Shown one piece after another: positions 32,352 to 43,684 of a stretch of 64,000 nt of DNA. This DNA comes from Dolomedes plantarius (Eukaryota; Arthropoda; Arachnida; Araneae; Dolomedidae): contig OU015490.1 of the NCBI GenBank assembly GCA_907164885.2, positions 204,295,661 through 204,359,660 on the forward strand, in the 5' to 3' direction. The number at the start of each line of letters is the position of its first letter. Position 1 is the first letter of the stretch. The notes below the pieces were generated by a model. It searched no databases. It was given only the letters and a program-made list of their open reading frames with translations, and had not been told where the DNA came from. The translations under genes and the position numbers were made by a program.

Positions 32352-34110
32352 GTACCCGTCAAAACTTGACGGTAAATAATTGAACAGTTTCAATAAAAAA
32401 AGGTTCATAACCTTCTTAAAATATTAGAAATTTTTACAGAATATTACCTGTTTTTCTATCCGATGTTATAATTGAAAATGTTGTAAAAATCCGAGTTTAT
32501 AATTTAAAAAAACGTCTTCTTGGAGAAAAAAGCATGCTTACCGCTGATTTTTCAATCCGACTTGCACAATCTAACTAATATGCTATAAATATGCCATGTA
32601 TAAATATATTAAGCAAAAATAAAATATATAAGCTAAAGAAAATCAGATTAAAAAATCATACAAATTACTCACGTGCAAAAAAATTCTGCAGTCTATTTAG
32701 GCAGCGCTGCAATCGCGTTTCAGAATTTTTTTATTTTCATGAATTTTAATGATGTATACACGTGCATTCAATATTTGGATCCGGTAGGCAGCGCTGCAAT
32801 CGCGTTTCAGAATTTTTTTTTATTTTCATGAATTTCAAAGCTGTATACACGTGCATTAAATAACAATTAACTTGACCTACAAATCTGTTAAACAAACGAT
32901 TTTGGTGTTTTTAATTTCTGTTTATTATTGTATTTTTGCACGTGAGATTAATATAGGCTGATATATTTATGAAGCGGTCGCTCCGGAAGCGTTACTTGGC
33001 AGATCGTTACACAGAACACGGCAACTATTAGATTAATTAAGCAAAAATAAAATACATAAATTAACAATTTCATCTGTTAGTTCAACTATTCTATTGCAAT
33101 GAAATTAACAATTTCAGCCTATATTAATTTTATCAATTTGATCCGATAGAAAATGTTTTTTTAATTAATTTATTTATTTATGTGTTGTTGTTGATCTTTG
33201 GTTAGTTTAGGTACACAACTGGATCAGGTGCGCAGCGCTGCGATCGAGTTTCAGAGTTTTTTTATTTTCATGAATTTTAATGATGTATACACGTGCATTC
33301 AATAATTGGATCCTGTGGGCAGCGCTGCAATCGCATTTCAGAATTTTTTTTTAATTTTCATGATTTTTTAAGCTGTATACACGTGCATTGAATAACAATT
33401 AACGTAACCTACAAATTTGTTAAACAAACGATTTTGGTGTTTTTAATTTCTGTTTATTATTGTATTTTTGCACGTGAGATTAATATAGGCTGATATATTT
33501 GTGAAGCGGTCGCTCCGGAAGTGTTACTTGACAGAGGCATACACAGAACACGGCATCTTTTAGGGGAATATTCATGTATTACGCTATATGTATAAATAAT
33601 TTTTCTTAAATTAACGACGATGAATGAATCACGGTGAATGAATGACTCACTCGTGTTTACATTTTCAAGTTCTGAGTATATAAAAGGAATACTTGTATTA
33701 CAGCCGTCTAAAAATCGAAATAAAGTTGATTTGTGTCGATATTACGTTGTTTTAATTAAAATTATTTGGGTTTAGATAGCAAATAATCTTTTTCAACTTT
33801 ACTTTTAACTTGTTAAGCCTAACTCATAAAACAAAATGGATGCCATGGGCTGATATATTTATGAAGCTGTCGCTCCGGAAGCGTTACATGACAGATACAT
33901 ACACAGAACACGGCAACTACTAGGGGAATTAATTTATAGTAATAGATTAAATATATAATACCACCGAGTAATATCGTTAATATTTCTGTTTATTATTGTA
34001 TTTTTGCACGTGAGATTAATATAGGCTGATATATTTGTAAAGCGGTCGCTTCGGAAGCGTTACTTGACAGAGGCATACACAGAACACGGCAACTATTAGG
34101 GGAATTTTAT
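32345..34110 (-). mobile_element. Helitron-type 3' end (minus strand) with internal higher-order repeats
   Basis: Read on the minus strand, the unit ends with a hairpin (CCGTCAAGTTTTGACGG) seven bases before CTAG, followed by T, the textbook Helitron 3' end. The matching TC 5' end was not found, so the right limit is approximate. Internally a GCAGCGCTGCAATCG block (about 87 bp) occurs at about 32703, 32789, 33233 and 33318, each pair followed by a long shared segment (TTTGCACGTGAGATTAATATAGGCTG...GAACACGGCA). Partial copies lie at about 33850 and 33985. No coding potential. Confidence 0.65.
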
Positions 34111-34950
34111 TTTTTACACAAATGTTATGGGTGGTCTATATTTAGACCGCCATTTCAAAAACTTTTGATTTTACAACTTTTGCAATTAAATTTATTGTAT
34201 ATGAAGGAGATCCGGGAATGTAGGGTACTTCTGGTTCTTCTTGTCTGTTTAATTGTAAGTTTTTAGTAAGTGAAGTTCCCAGCAAAAGGCTTGATGTGCA
34301 TGTAAACACTTTTTGAGTCATGTTTAACATTCAAGTAGAATGAATAAATATTTATGTATCACGTTGAACTCTCGACTTATGCATGTTTGATGCCACCCAA
34401 AAGGCCTAGGACACTGCGTGTAATACTGTGCTTAAAAATTTCCGAAATACTTGCATGCGCAATTGAGATTTTAATCATTTGCATTTGCCAAGATAAACTA
34501 ACCGTCTGCCAAATTTCAGATTAATCCAACAACTCTTTCTTGGTGTTGAAATTCCAATGAAGAGTGTTATAAATAGCCGTAAACTGTGTGTGTGTGTGTG
34601 TGTATGCGTGTATATGTACACATACATGTACATGACATAAAAATAAAATAAATATCAAATTTATTTTATTTTCCCATCAACAAAGTAATAAATGTTGTCT
34701 TTGAATTCCAACTATTCTAAATTCTTGTAAAAAGCTATGTTATACCTTATATACTTGCAGTATTAATTGATACGTTCATATTGCCTGTTTATCTTGCAAA
34801 ATTAATTGTTAATAAATAAAATGTATTTATTTTTAATAAGTACATCCAATACCATAAATAAGTTTGGAAAACTTAAAGAATTAATTTCTTAAATTACACC
34901 CTATAACAAAAAAATAATATAAATAAATAAATAAATAAAATATAAATAAA
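34111..34950. other. Non-coding stretch with a short hairpin
   Basis: GGTCTATATTTAGACC at about 34134-34149 is a perfect 6-bp-stem hairpin. A (TG)n run is at about 34587-34604 and AAATA repeats near 34920. No gene is seen. Confidence 0.5.
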
Positions 34951-36316
34951 CTAGATGTATTACCCGGCTTCACTCGGGATTCAGTTTCTGTTATTATTTT
35001 TTTCAATGATTAGCCTCATGTTATGATGTTCTACAGTTTTCTCTAAAATTCTTTTGCGGTAGAAAATAGCATTAGTTTGTTGTCGGTGCTGTCGTTGTTT
35101 ATCGCTTTCCTCTCCTTTCGATGTTGAAGCTCGAAGGCAATCGTATGTTCAAACCGTTAAAAGTTTCTTCATCAGTCTCACTGCTTCGGATCACTACAAT
35201 TCGAATTCTGTTACCTTCGAGCTCTTGGGAATGTTTTTTCTTCAGATTCTTGTGTGCGTCTAACTGCATTTCGAATTCTGTTACCTTCGAGCTCTTGGGA
35301 ATGTTTTTTCTTCCGATTCTTGTGTGCGTCTAACTGCATTTCGAATTCTGTTGGCTTTGCGCTCTTCTGTTTTTTTTTCATCACATTGCTCATTTCTCAA
35401 CAATCTTTGACATTTTCCCCTTACTTTTGCAGGATTAAAAGCTGCTCTCCTCTTTTTGGGCATTTTAAAGCATCAATTTACAGCTAGTCAATAACGTTTG
35501 AATGGATTTATTATTATAGAAAAATAATCAATAATGTTTGAATGGATTGAGATCACATTCAATATTAAAACACAGCAAATCTGATAATTATTATAGAAAA
35601 AGTATATACACGTATTTCATGCTCGGAATTCTTTCTCAAAACTAAATCGTCTGCTACGTTTCAATGCCACTTTCAGACTTTCTTAATTATAATATACACG
35701 TATTTCATAATTGTAATTCTTTCTCAAAACTAAATCATCTGCTATGTTTCAATGTCACTTCAGTTATATAAATCGTCAAGGCTAAACGCACGTATTTCTA
35801 GCTAAGTCAACGTGTCCTGCAGTATATTTGAGTTTGAACAGGTAGCTTGGGATAGTTTCAATTCATGAAATGGATAGATAACACATTCATTGAAAATGAA
35901 TGACTTTCCATCCTTATATTTACATTTTTAAAAAGAAACATTCCGGAGTTGCCACGTACATGAAAATAATATATCAAATTCATTCTTGCATGCGGCAATA
36001 TATGAATAAATCACGTTTTTAATTCATGTCTATTTATTTTTACGGAAATGTTATAATTTAATTGGCAACAATGAAATGTTACAATGGCTTTGAACAAAAA
36101 TATCCGGGGAAATTTGGCGATTGTTTTTGGAGATTTTCAATATCCGTTGATACTTCTAACATAATTCGGGAATGGAACGTCGTAGCGGAATGAAAATAGT
36201 CTATAACCATCGCGCAAGTTCAAGCAATAAGTTGACCAAGTTTCATCGCAATCGGATGAACGGTACGGCAGAGCATAAAATACAAACAAACAAACATTCA
36301 TTTTTATATATAGAGA
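34951..36316 (-). mobile_element. Helitron, 1366 bp, minus strand, with relic coding sequence
   Basis: The minus-strand 5' end is TCTCTATATATAAAAATG after A (36317). The 3' end has hairpin CCCGAGTGAAGCCGGG, then eight bases and CTAG (34951-34954), followed by T. Helitrons insert between A and T without duplication, and both flanks fit. The first 180 bases also occur at 57828-58005. Inside are an ORF relic (35281-35463) and a pair of ~70-bp repeats at about 35606-35765. Most of the Rep-helicase gene is missing. Confidence 0.85.
35194..35463 (-). pseudogene. Helitron protein N-terminal relic
   Basis: The frame opening MPKKRRAAFNPAKVRGKCQR on the minus strand continues with the repeated motif RIRNAVRRTQESEE, which recurs because ~68-bp tandem units follow each other. 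Such basic/acidic repeats (RxRIRNAxRRxxESxEE) occur at the start of arthropod Helitron Rep-helicase proteins, ahead of the zinc finger and HUH nuclease. Nothing of the nuclease or helicase is present. The orientation agrees with that of the element. Confidence 0.7.
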
Positions 36317-36554
36317 TAAATAAATAAATCGACGCACCATGAAGGAGTTGTCCGATTGTAATGAAATTTCGTATGCAAGATGTTTCGACCGAATATGCAA
36401 ATAATTAAAATTTGGTGTCCAGCGAAGGAATAGTGGGAGCTCCAGCGCATCAGAACTGCTCATCCAGCATGTGTATATAATGAGCGATTCTCGATCTGAT
36501 GTTCAAAATTTCTGTTGCATTTCGACTGTGGATATTTTACTTCGGCTGTAACAA

Positions 36555-38165
36555 TGCCTCGCCGAAGGATTCGTGTTCATTATGAGCATATTTTAGAGTC
36601 TGAAAGAGGTTGTGTCATCGGATTGAAAGAAGCTGGTTGGAATCTAAAAATCGCTCGACATCTGGGTTGAAGAAATGCAGCGATTAGATGCTGGCAAGAG
36701 TGGGTCAACAACGGCAGATTTAGGCGTCAGAACGGCAACGGTAGACCTAGGACCCCCAACAGAACAAGAAGACAGAGCGATTGTCAGATCACTGTCACAC
36801 CACCAGATTCTCCATTATCGACCATCCGACGTGTGACCCACAAACAAGTGTCCAACATGACCCTTGACAGTTGAATCTATGCTCGTGCCGACTGTTATAC
36901 CGCTTATCACTCACGCCTGTACAACGTCAAGTCCGATATCAGTGATGCCTAACTCGATCAACCTGGAACTGTGCTGACTGGGGTGCATAGTTTTTAGTGA
37001 CGAGTACCGTTTCCAATCGTGTCCTGCCGATTACCGAAAACGTGCCTGAAGATGTCAAGGGAAGAGTGTGGATCCTGCCCTTACTATCGCACGCCACATA
37101 GGCCCACATCAGGGCGTTTTGGTCTGGGGTGTCTTTCCTTTGATTGCCGGACCCCTTTGGTAGTCAATAGTGACACACTTACAGCACAGCGGTACTTAGA
37201 CAACATTCTGTGACCCGTTTTGTTGCCGTTCCTCTTGCACCACCCCAGACTTCTTTTCAACAAGATAATGTCTGGTGACTAGATAATGTCACGTGTTCGT
37301 AGGAAGAAATTTCAGAAAATATTCAGCGGTATGACGTCATACGACGAAATCGTTGACTTCGCGGAGGTGGCAGAAACCGTATCGCCCCGTTCTTCTCGGG
37401 ATTTTAAAAATCTTGCAAATTCGAGAATCCTTAGGGCTTTGCGGCACCTTAAGACTGAGTAGCACATGGGATTGTCCCGCAAGCTCCGTGTTTCTTCGGT
37501 CGGTAGCAGGCAAATTGGTAATTTCGATAATCTGACTCACCTCTTTCCCGGTTAATTCGGAATCGGCGCCAACGCTAAATTTTTGGGTTTCTGGGCAGAG
37601 ATCTTTTGGAGTAATAGACCTTTAGGATGAAATAATGGCTTCTCTAGTTCTTTTGCCAGTAAGGTGCCGAGAAAACGATAAACTCGCAATGCGGATTCGC
37701 TGATGCCATCGCTTTCACGAATTATGCGCCCCTGTGTTCGTTATTGGGATGCATTTGGCAGAACATAGTTGTCTAGGACAAAAAAAAGCTTTAGGATGGA
37801 CTTTCATTGTCTTCGGCGGTTTGACGTCATACGACGAGATCGTTAGCTTCGCGGACGTGGCGGAGACCGTACCGCCCCGTTTTCCTGGAGATTTTAAAAA
37901 TCTTGCTCATTTGAGTATCCTTGCTCTTACGAACTGTCTTCAAGCTTGCCGAACATTCTTGGCCACCTAGGTCGTCTGATTTCTCTTTCATAGAACACAC
38001 TTGGGACGTGATGGGAAGGTGATTGCAACTATCTCGGAATGTTGCCGATTTAGCCCGATAGTTGGATACAATAAATCCCGCAGGACCCCATCCTAGAACT
38101 TTATCAGGCTATGCCCGTCGGGTTACAGTTTGCATCCAGACCAGAGGTGGACCAACGCCTTATTT
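36555..38165 (+). pseudogene. Tc1 transposase, heavily decayed
   Basis: The start MPRRRIRVHYEHILESERG and GLKEAGWNLKIARHLG match the N-terminal HTH of spider-type Tc1 transposases. A TGA follows at about 36667, and several more stops and frame changes precede the middle part RTPLVVNSDTLTAQRYLDNIL (37140-37211). The second Asp region (QQDN) and third acidic region (SSDFSFIE) flank the insertion. It cannot make protein. Confidence 0.75.
37278..37935. other. Insertion of unknown origin with 490-bp-spaced direct repeats
   Basis: Two ~111-bp copies start GCGGTATGACGTCATACGAC (37326) and GCGGTTTGACGTCATACGAC (37816), with a 490-bp step. Each holds the palindrome TGACGTCA (CRE/ATF type). Both copies are open in the same relative plus-strand frame (TSYDEIV.FAEVAETV), though a minus-strand frame (GRYGFCHLREVNDFVV) is also open. 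A good minus-strand donor GAG|GTGAGT occurs at about 37541. I do not recognise the sequence. Confidence 0.45.
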
Positions 38166-38299
38166 AGTCCCTCACTTTGTAACGATCAAACTCTGGAATA
38201 AATCCTTCATGTGTTCTGAGATTTTAATCTCTTTTTTCTATGCATGATCTTTACATAAACCAATTTTTGTCTCAATCGTACAACTCCTTCGTGTGTTGA

Positions 38300-38543
38300 T
38301 TTTTGTTGTTGTTGTAGTTGTTGTTGTTTGTTATAGAGTGCATTTTTGCTTATTTATTGACATTTTCCATAAAAACTTTAATAAATTTATTTATTTTTAA
38401 GTGTTTAACCTTTAAATTTTCTAGATCTAGCTCCCTAAAGATAAACACTGCTTTTGTTTCACAAGAACGCAGCTCTTGGAAGATGTGATCAGAAACAAAA
38501 GTAACGAAAAAAGTAGATAAATTCAAAAAAGCCTCACAGGAGG
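38300..38543. other. Non-coding stretch with (GTT)n
   Basis: A GTTGTTGTT run lies at about 38301-38330. No gene is seen. Confidence 0.5.
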
Positions 38544-38683
38544 CAGTGACGGATCAAGTACTTGGAGGGCCCCAAGCGAAATGTAGCTTTGAGGGCTCCC
38601 AAGAACGTATCTCTTTTTGAAGCTGCTGATTTTCGGAGGTCCCCAGCTCGCATTTCTTGCGCTTGTGCGATAATCCGCCCCTG
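38544..38683. mobile_element. hAT MITE
   Basis: Starts CAGTGACGGATCAAG and ends ATAATCCGCCCCTG. Flanking 8-mers are ACAGGAGG and ACAGGAAA, matching at six positions, as for an aged target duplication. The length is 140 bp, non-coding. Confidence 0.75.
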
Positions 38684-39480
38684 ACAGGAAAAAGAGGTAA
38701 AAGGTAGATGAGGGAGTCTCAAGAAGTTGAACAGCTTCGAAACACCAAACAAAAGAGAAAAAGGGATAGCCTCTGGGTTTGAATATGCAGCGTTTGATAC
38801 TAAGCATTATGAGCAATGCTCCACTTTTTGCTGTGAAGAATGCGATCTATAAATTCAGTAAGCTGAGAGGAGTCGCAAAAATCGCAGTCTGAGAAACCTA
38901 TCTTTAAAATGGTTAGAAAAGAAATTGTACGGAATCTAGTTAACGATTCCCAGGAAGGCAGTGGAGAAAGGAGGGAAGAGAGAGCTTTCATTCTTCTTAA
39001 CTGAAACTTTCCAGGACAAGACCATCTAGTGCAATAGTTTGTAACACAATAAAACAATGGCAAAAGGCAATAAAGATATCAGCATCTTATGACCCACATT
39101 CCAGTACTGAATCATGAGGTAGTGATAGAGACTGGCAACATATTGTTTTTTTAAGTGGGGGAACGCGCAAATGAGCAATAGTACAGTAGATATAGGGTTT
39201 TGGGTGGAACTAATTCCCACAAAGGCGGCGTTTGATTTTTTTAGTTCGTTGTTGGTGTCTTTTTGACATACTAAAAGTCTATAAAAATCTGAGTGTGCAA
39301 AATGCGTTTTTTTGGCTTCAAAAAATTTTAAAAAATCTAAAAATATTTTTTTTAATTATAAAAAATTGTGCGTGGTATCAAATTACAGAACATTTTATGC
39401 TGAAAAAGATTATGATATTGGTTTTAAGAAACAACCCCCCCCCCCCTCAAAAAAATGGTTGCCGAAGAACTGAAAGCTTT
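38684..39480. other. Non-coding stretch
   Basis: No convincing gene. A C12 run is at 39435-39446. The start of the 274-aa frame at 39232 is low complexity and probably not coding until the conserved part begins. Confidence 0.45.
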
Positions 39481-41276
39481 TGCAGTGTTGAAAATCATAT
39501 TTTTATTAATCAAAATGCGTGCGAAGATGATTTCGCGCCAATCCTTGTGGCGCGGCTCTTTTCTCAGCTCGGAAAATCCGCCTCGACGAGCTACGTCACA
39601 AGGGTTGCTGTAATAGTAATCTGGCTAGTTCAGAAGGTTAAAAGTCAGTTTACACATTTTTTTTCCAAAGAATTTCCAAAAATATTAATTCGTCTTGGTG
39701 GCTTCCATACACTGATGTCATATCTAGATACTATTGGTCAACTGTTATGTGGATCTGGAATAGAAGAGACCTTAAAGACTAGTTCCGCTGAAACACAATC
39801 TCACATATGCTTACACTTAAAGCTTATTCAAGAGCTGTTAGAGGACACATATTGCTTTCATCTGTACTTACATCAATGTTGCTTCAGGATGTCCTGGACA
39901 GTAACTTACAACTTCCGGCTGAGTTCCCAAGTGAGGAACAGATGGATCCAATGGATACAGATGAAATACAGTCAAGTTTGCCAAATTTGCAGAGTTTCAT
40001 GGAGTTTTACGATAAGCTCAGTGGCGGGATTCAGCCGGTTCGCGCCGGTTCTATAGAACCGATACCTAATGTAGGTATTAGTTCTACAGAACCGGTACGA
40101 ACCAGCTGAAGCCCACCACAGATTATTACATAGTACCTGTTGTTAATTTATTTGAATCCCACCACTGGATAAGCTGTATAACGGAGAGATTACAGTTTCT
40201 GAAATAAGTTCCTCTACCGAACTGCTGAAGTTGTCTTCTGAATTGCAAGACAAAAAGAACTCTTGAAAGGTAGGACAGCAAAACTGTGGATCATGTATCT
40301 AGATTTGGTTAACATTGCCAAGGTATTTATTTGGGCTGAACGAACAGGAAACTTGAAAATGCGCTTGCAAGCTGTAGAGCACATGCTGCCTTTCTTTGCA
40401 GCTGCGGTTTCTTTTCAGCTGCTGAAGTTTGCACAATAACTATGCAAAATTTGCCAGGGGATATCTACAACAAATGAGCGACCTGGAAAAAACCGTAGAG
40501 ATTTTTATAGTTTGTTGAGTGCTGATCATTTCACCCTTCGTAGACACACTAGATTGTAGGCTGGTATATGGATAGATATGTTCATCGAACAAACCTTAAT
40601 GCAATCAACAAAAAGTGGAGGTGGGTTAACACGTGGAAGAAGTATAGTTGATAGTCAACGAGCTTCATGGATATTGACCCACCCTCCATGCTGTGGAGTT
40701 ATTTTTGCTATGAGAAATCTCAATTATGTCTCCCATGTTAGCAGTGAACAACACATTGAAATATCCGATGATAGAAAATCTAGAGATATGAAGGATTTTC
40801 TTACATTGCTTCAATTTTTGGGAGATCACAATCCATTTGATTCGCAATGTGTTGAGCTACATATTATTTTCAGTGGGTTAGTAGACAGTCAACACAAGGT
40901 AGCTGCAGATGAAGCTAATTGGACTTCGAATCCAATCCAAACTGACTGGAAAAGCTATCAACTCTGTTACCATGGTTAAAAAGGATCAAGCTGTCACAAT
41001 GAAGATATTAAGAAAATGTATTGTCATTGACGGAGCTATCTACAATTATTCAGATTGAATCCTTACGAAATCTTTTTTGAGGAATTTTCTTCAGGAAAAT
41101 GGGCGGGGGAAATCTTGCCCCCCCCCCCTGAATACACTTTTGGAAACAGCGATGATATTCTGAATAGGGCAGAACTGTTCAACGCTATGTTGATGACTAA
41201 GAACAGAGGAGTGGGGGAAGAGACAACTGTAAATATGGAGAGGGTATCAGCTTCTTTGTTGAATAAAGGATTTTGA
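39481..41276 (+). pseudogene. Decayed member of a widespread uncharacterised gene family (GGFHTLMS motif)
   Basis: The stretch RLGGFHTLMSYLDTIGQLLCGSGIEE (39690-39770), then AYSRAVRGHILLSSVL in a shifted frame, and MFIEQTLMQSTKSGGGLTRGR (40578-40640) with SSEQHIEISDDRKSRD are, from memory, conserved in hypothetical proteins repeated in many invertebrate genomes (spiders, molluscs, cnidarians). I know no function. The last visible part (41055-41276) ends TVNMERVSASLLNKGF. At least five frame breaks and stops, a C11 run at 41118, and a hAT MITE interrupt it. The high copy number of relatives suggests a mobile element gene, but no enzymatic domain is visible. Confidence 0.55.
40019..40167. mobile_element. 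hAT MITE inside the GGFHTLMS pseudogene
   Basis: Starts CAGTGGCGGGATTCA and ends TGAATCCCACCACTG, with 8-mer GATAAGCT on both sides (40011-40018 and 40168-40175). The interior is palindromic (GAACCGGTTC-like blocks). Removing the element and one TSD copy restores continuity of the interrupted reading frame around FMEFYDKL. Confidence 0.95.
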
Positions 41277-41996
41277 GATCATTTTGGAAACCAAGCGCAA
41301 AACAGAAGGCTGTGTTGTAAGTGGATTCAAGACACTTTTCAGATTTTTACTCTTTTGAGTGAAAATTGGGCTACTCAGAATGGAAAAGATGACGATGTGC
41401 ATATGATGTAAAAAGCGAGTTTATCAGCAATTAGATGCAAATAGCTTTAGTCAAAGGCAAAGCTTTGAAAGCTTTCTCTCTGAGGAAGACAACATTTTCG
41501 TAAAAACATATGTAACTTGTGAAATTAACTCTTAATATTTTTACCGATGAGTGTCAAAAAATGACTTTAGATTTTAAAAAGCCTGAAAAATTAGCAAAAG
41601 AACGTTTTTAACTGAAATTAATGACGTATATGTCAAGAAGAATATGGAGTTTTCAAGCCATATTTTGCAATAAAAATTAAGCTGCCAATTATAAACTAAA
41701 CTTAGTCCCACCTAAGGTATGTCCTGAAAGAAAAGAGTCTGGATCATATGAAGCAACAAGAAACTTGGTAAAGTGTATTTGAACATAAAAAAGGCGTTTA
41801 AAAAAATAATACTATGAAAAAAATTGCTTTTTCCACTTTCACCGGGAAATTTTAGACAGTATATGCATAACTGGCTTTATTACTTACACAATACTGGTGT
41901 GAAATACAGAACAGAAGCCCACAGTTTCTTAAAACCCAGATAAAAATAAGGATGAGAACTAGTTTTGAACGAATGAATATAGTTTTCCATCAGGCT
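41277..41996. other. Non-coding stretch
   Basis: Possibly decayed 3' flank of the preceding pseudogene. No frame is recognised. Confidence 0.45.
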
Positions 41997-42485
41997 CAGA
42001 GCCGGATTTAGACTTGCTGAGCCCCTAAGCTATGCAAACCCCAGAGGCAACGTGCTGTTTTAAATTACATCAACAGGTCTCAGAAAATTTTTAAATATAT
42101 ACGCCTTTTTAATATATGAAAATATATTGTCTGTTCATTTTTATTTAAAGAATGATAAAGGATGTGTTTAGGAAATTACAGAAATAATTATATAATTAAA
42201 GGGTTTTAAAAACGACAAATAAGGCTCACAGAATAGAAAGTTTTATATTAAAATATGAAAATAAAAGGTAAAAATCAGATTAATATAACAACATAATTGG
42301 TAGCATATAAAAAATTAATCTTTTATTCAGATGAAAATTTGACATCGTCAATCAATTTTACAATGCTCTAAAATTATTTTAATATTACATTTTGTATATT
42401 TAAAAATATTTAGAAATTATCATCGTGATACGTTTGAGTTCATTTGAGTGATTTTTATACAAGTTTTTTTTTATATTTTTAACAA

Positions 42486-42582
<97 letters not shown>

Positions 42583-42652
42583 GTATGAAGGCCCCGCAGT
42601 TTACGAAGCCCTAAGCTATAGCATTTTTAACTTATACGTAACTCCAGCACTG
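41997..42652. mobile_element. hAT-type non-autonomous element with internal (TA)n
   Basis: Left end CAGAGCCGGATTTAGAC, right end TAACTCCAGCACTG, with 8-mer ATCAGGCT duplicated on both sides (41989-41996 and 42653-42660). The 656-bp interior is AT-rich, with a ~90-bp TA tract at 42490-42579. Confidence 0.85.
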
Positions 42653-43396
42653 ATCAGGCTTAGCATTAGGTGTGATTTTCTCTATAAGGGAATTCACAAA
42701 TGCGAAAGTCATAGTAGTTACAGGAATATTAAACCCATTGAAATGAATAGAGGTAACAGCAGAATTTTCCAGATGAAGAGACGAGAAAAATAATTTTCTG
42801 AAATTCCACTGCAAAATTCTGTTGTGTGTCCTATTTATATCAATAAATGACTTTCCCAGTTATTAACTACCCGTTGATGCAATCACATCTAATGCTCCTC
42901 CACCTGGTGAAGAACTATATTAATCAGTTAAAAACTAGCTGCCATTCTTACGTTTTGTTGTGGATTTTAAGAAGTTGCGTATTCCTGTTATAACTGGTTT
43001 TAATCTGTTTCTTTAACGAATTTAAACTTCTTTATTTGTCCTTTCAATCAGTTTCTTCGCTTTAACCTGTCTTAACAATTTTAAAAAGACGTCCAGCTTT
43101 ACAGCTTTTTTTTCTGTTTTGGGTCGATAATCATAAGTGACATTAGCATCTTATACTCGTTAGCATCTTATACTATTCCTTTTTTGCGCAGACTCTGATT
43201 ACCATAACTGATACAATAGCGGTATAAAATCCCGATAACTTTAAAAAGACTTCGAAAACATTTTTTAGCTGTATACAATATAAGTTAAAACCACCTTTCT
43301 TTTACTCTCGTAAAAAGCGTCTTCATAAAAGACAGAGGGGGGTGCATTTGATTTTATCATTTTTTGTGCATTAATTTTTTAAACCTTGTTTTAAGG
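42653..43396. other. Non-coding stretch
   Basis: No gene or element seen. Confidence 0.5.
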
Positions 43397-43645
43397 AGTG
43401 GTGTGCAAACTTTTTTCGACCGCGACACACTTTCTTTCAATTAAAAATCCCGCGACCCCCCCCCCTTCCCAATGATCCTTGTTTGGTAATAGCTATTTTT
43501 TTTAACTAAGAAAGTATCAACAAAAAAAAAATATTTCAGGTAGTCTCTTCTAACGAAACTAAAGCGGGTTATTAACATAGGATTACTTATCGTTGCTTAC
43601 CTCTTTTGTATGTGTATATGTGTGAATGTGTTATGTATATATGTA

Positions 43646-43681
<36 letters not shown>

Positions 43682-43684
<3 letters not shown>

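Larger units (their letters stand above)
36330..38299 (+). mobile_element. Tc1-family element split by ~650 bp of unidentified DNA
   Basis: Ends: left GAAGGAGTTGTCCGATTG at about 36341; right is the inverse of GAAGGAGTTGTACGATTG. Transposase homology runs from 36555 to about 37275, stops at TTTCAACAAGATAATG (the FQQDN motif), and resumes at about 37940 with WPPRSSDFSFIEH, ending ARGGPTPY-like at about 38160. The foreign DNA thus lies between the second and third catalytic residues. Confidence 0.7.

Noticed and set aside
37734..37970. Channel-like or HECT-ligase-like similarity in the insertion within Tc1
   Set aside because: Short resemblances (RILRALRHLKT on one strand, RFLGTLLAKEL on the other) do not extend, and both strands cannot be coding. 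I leave it unassigned.
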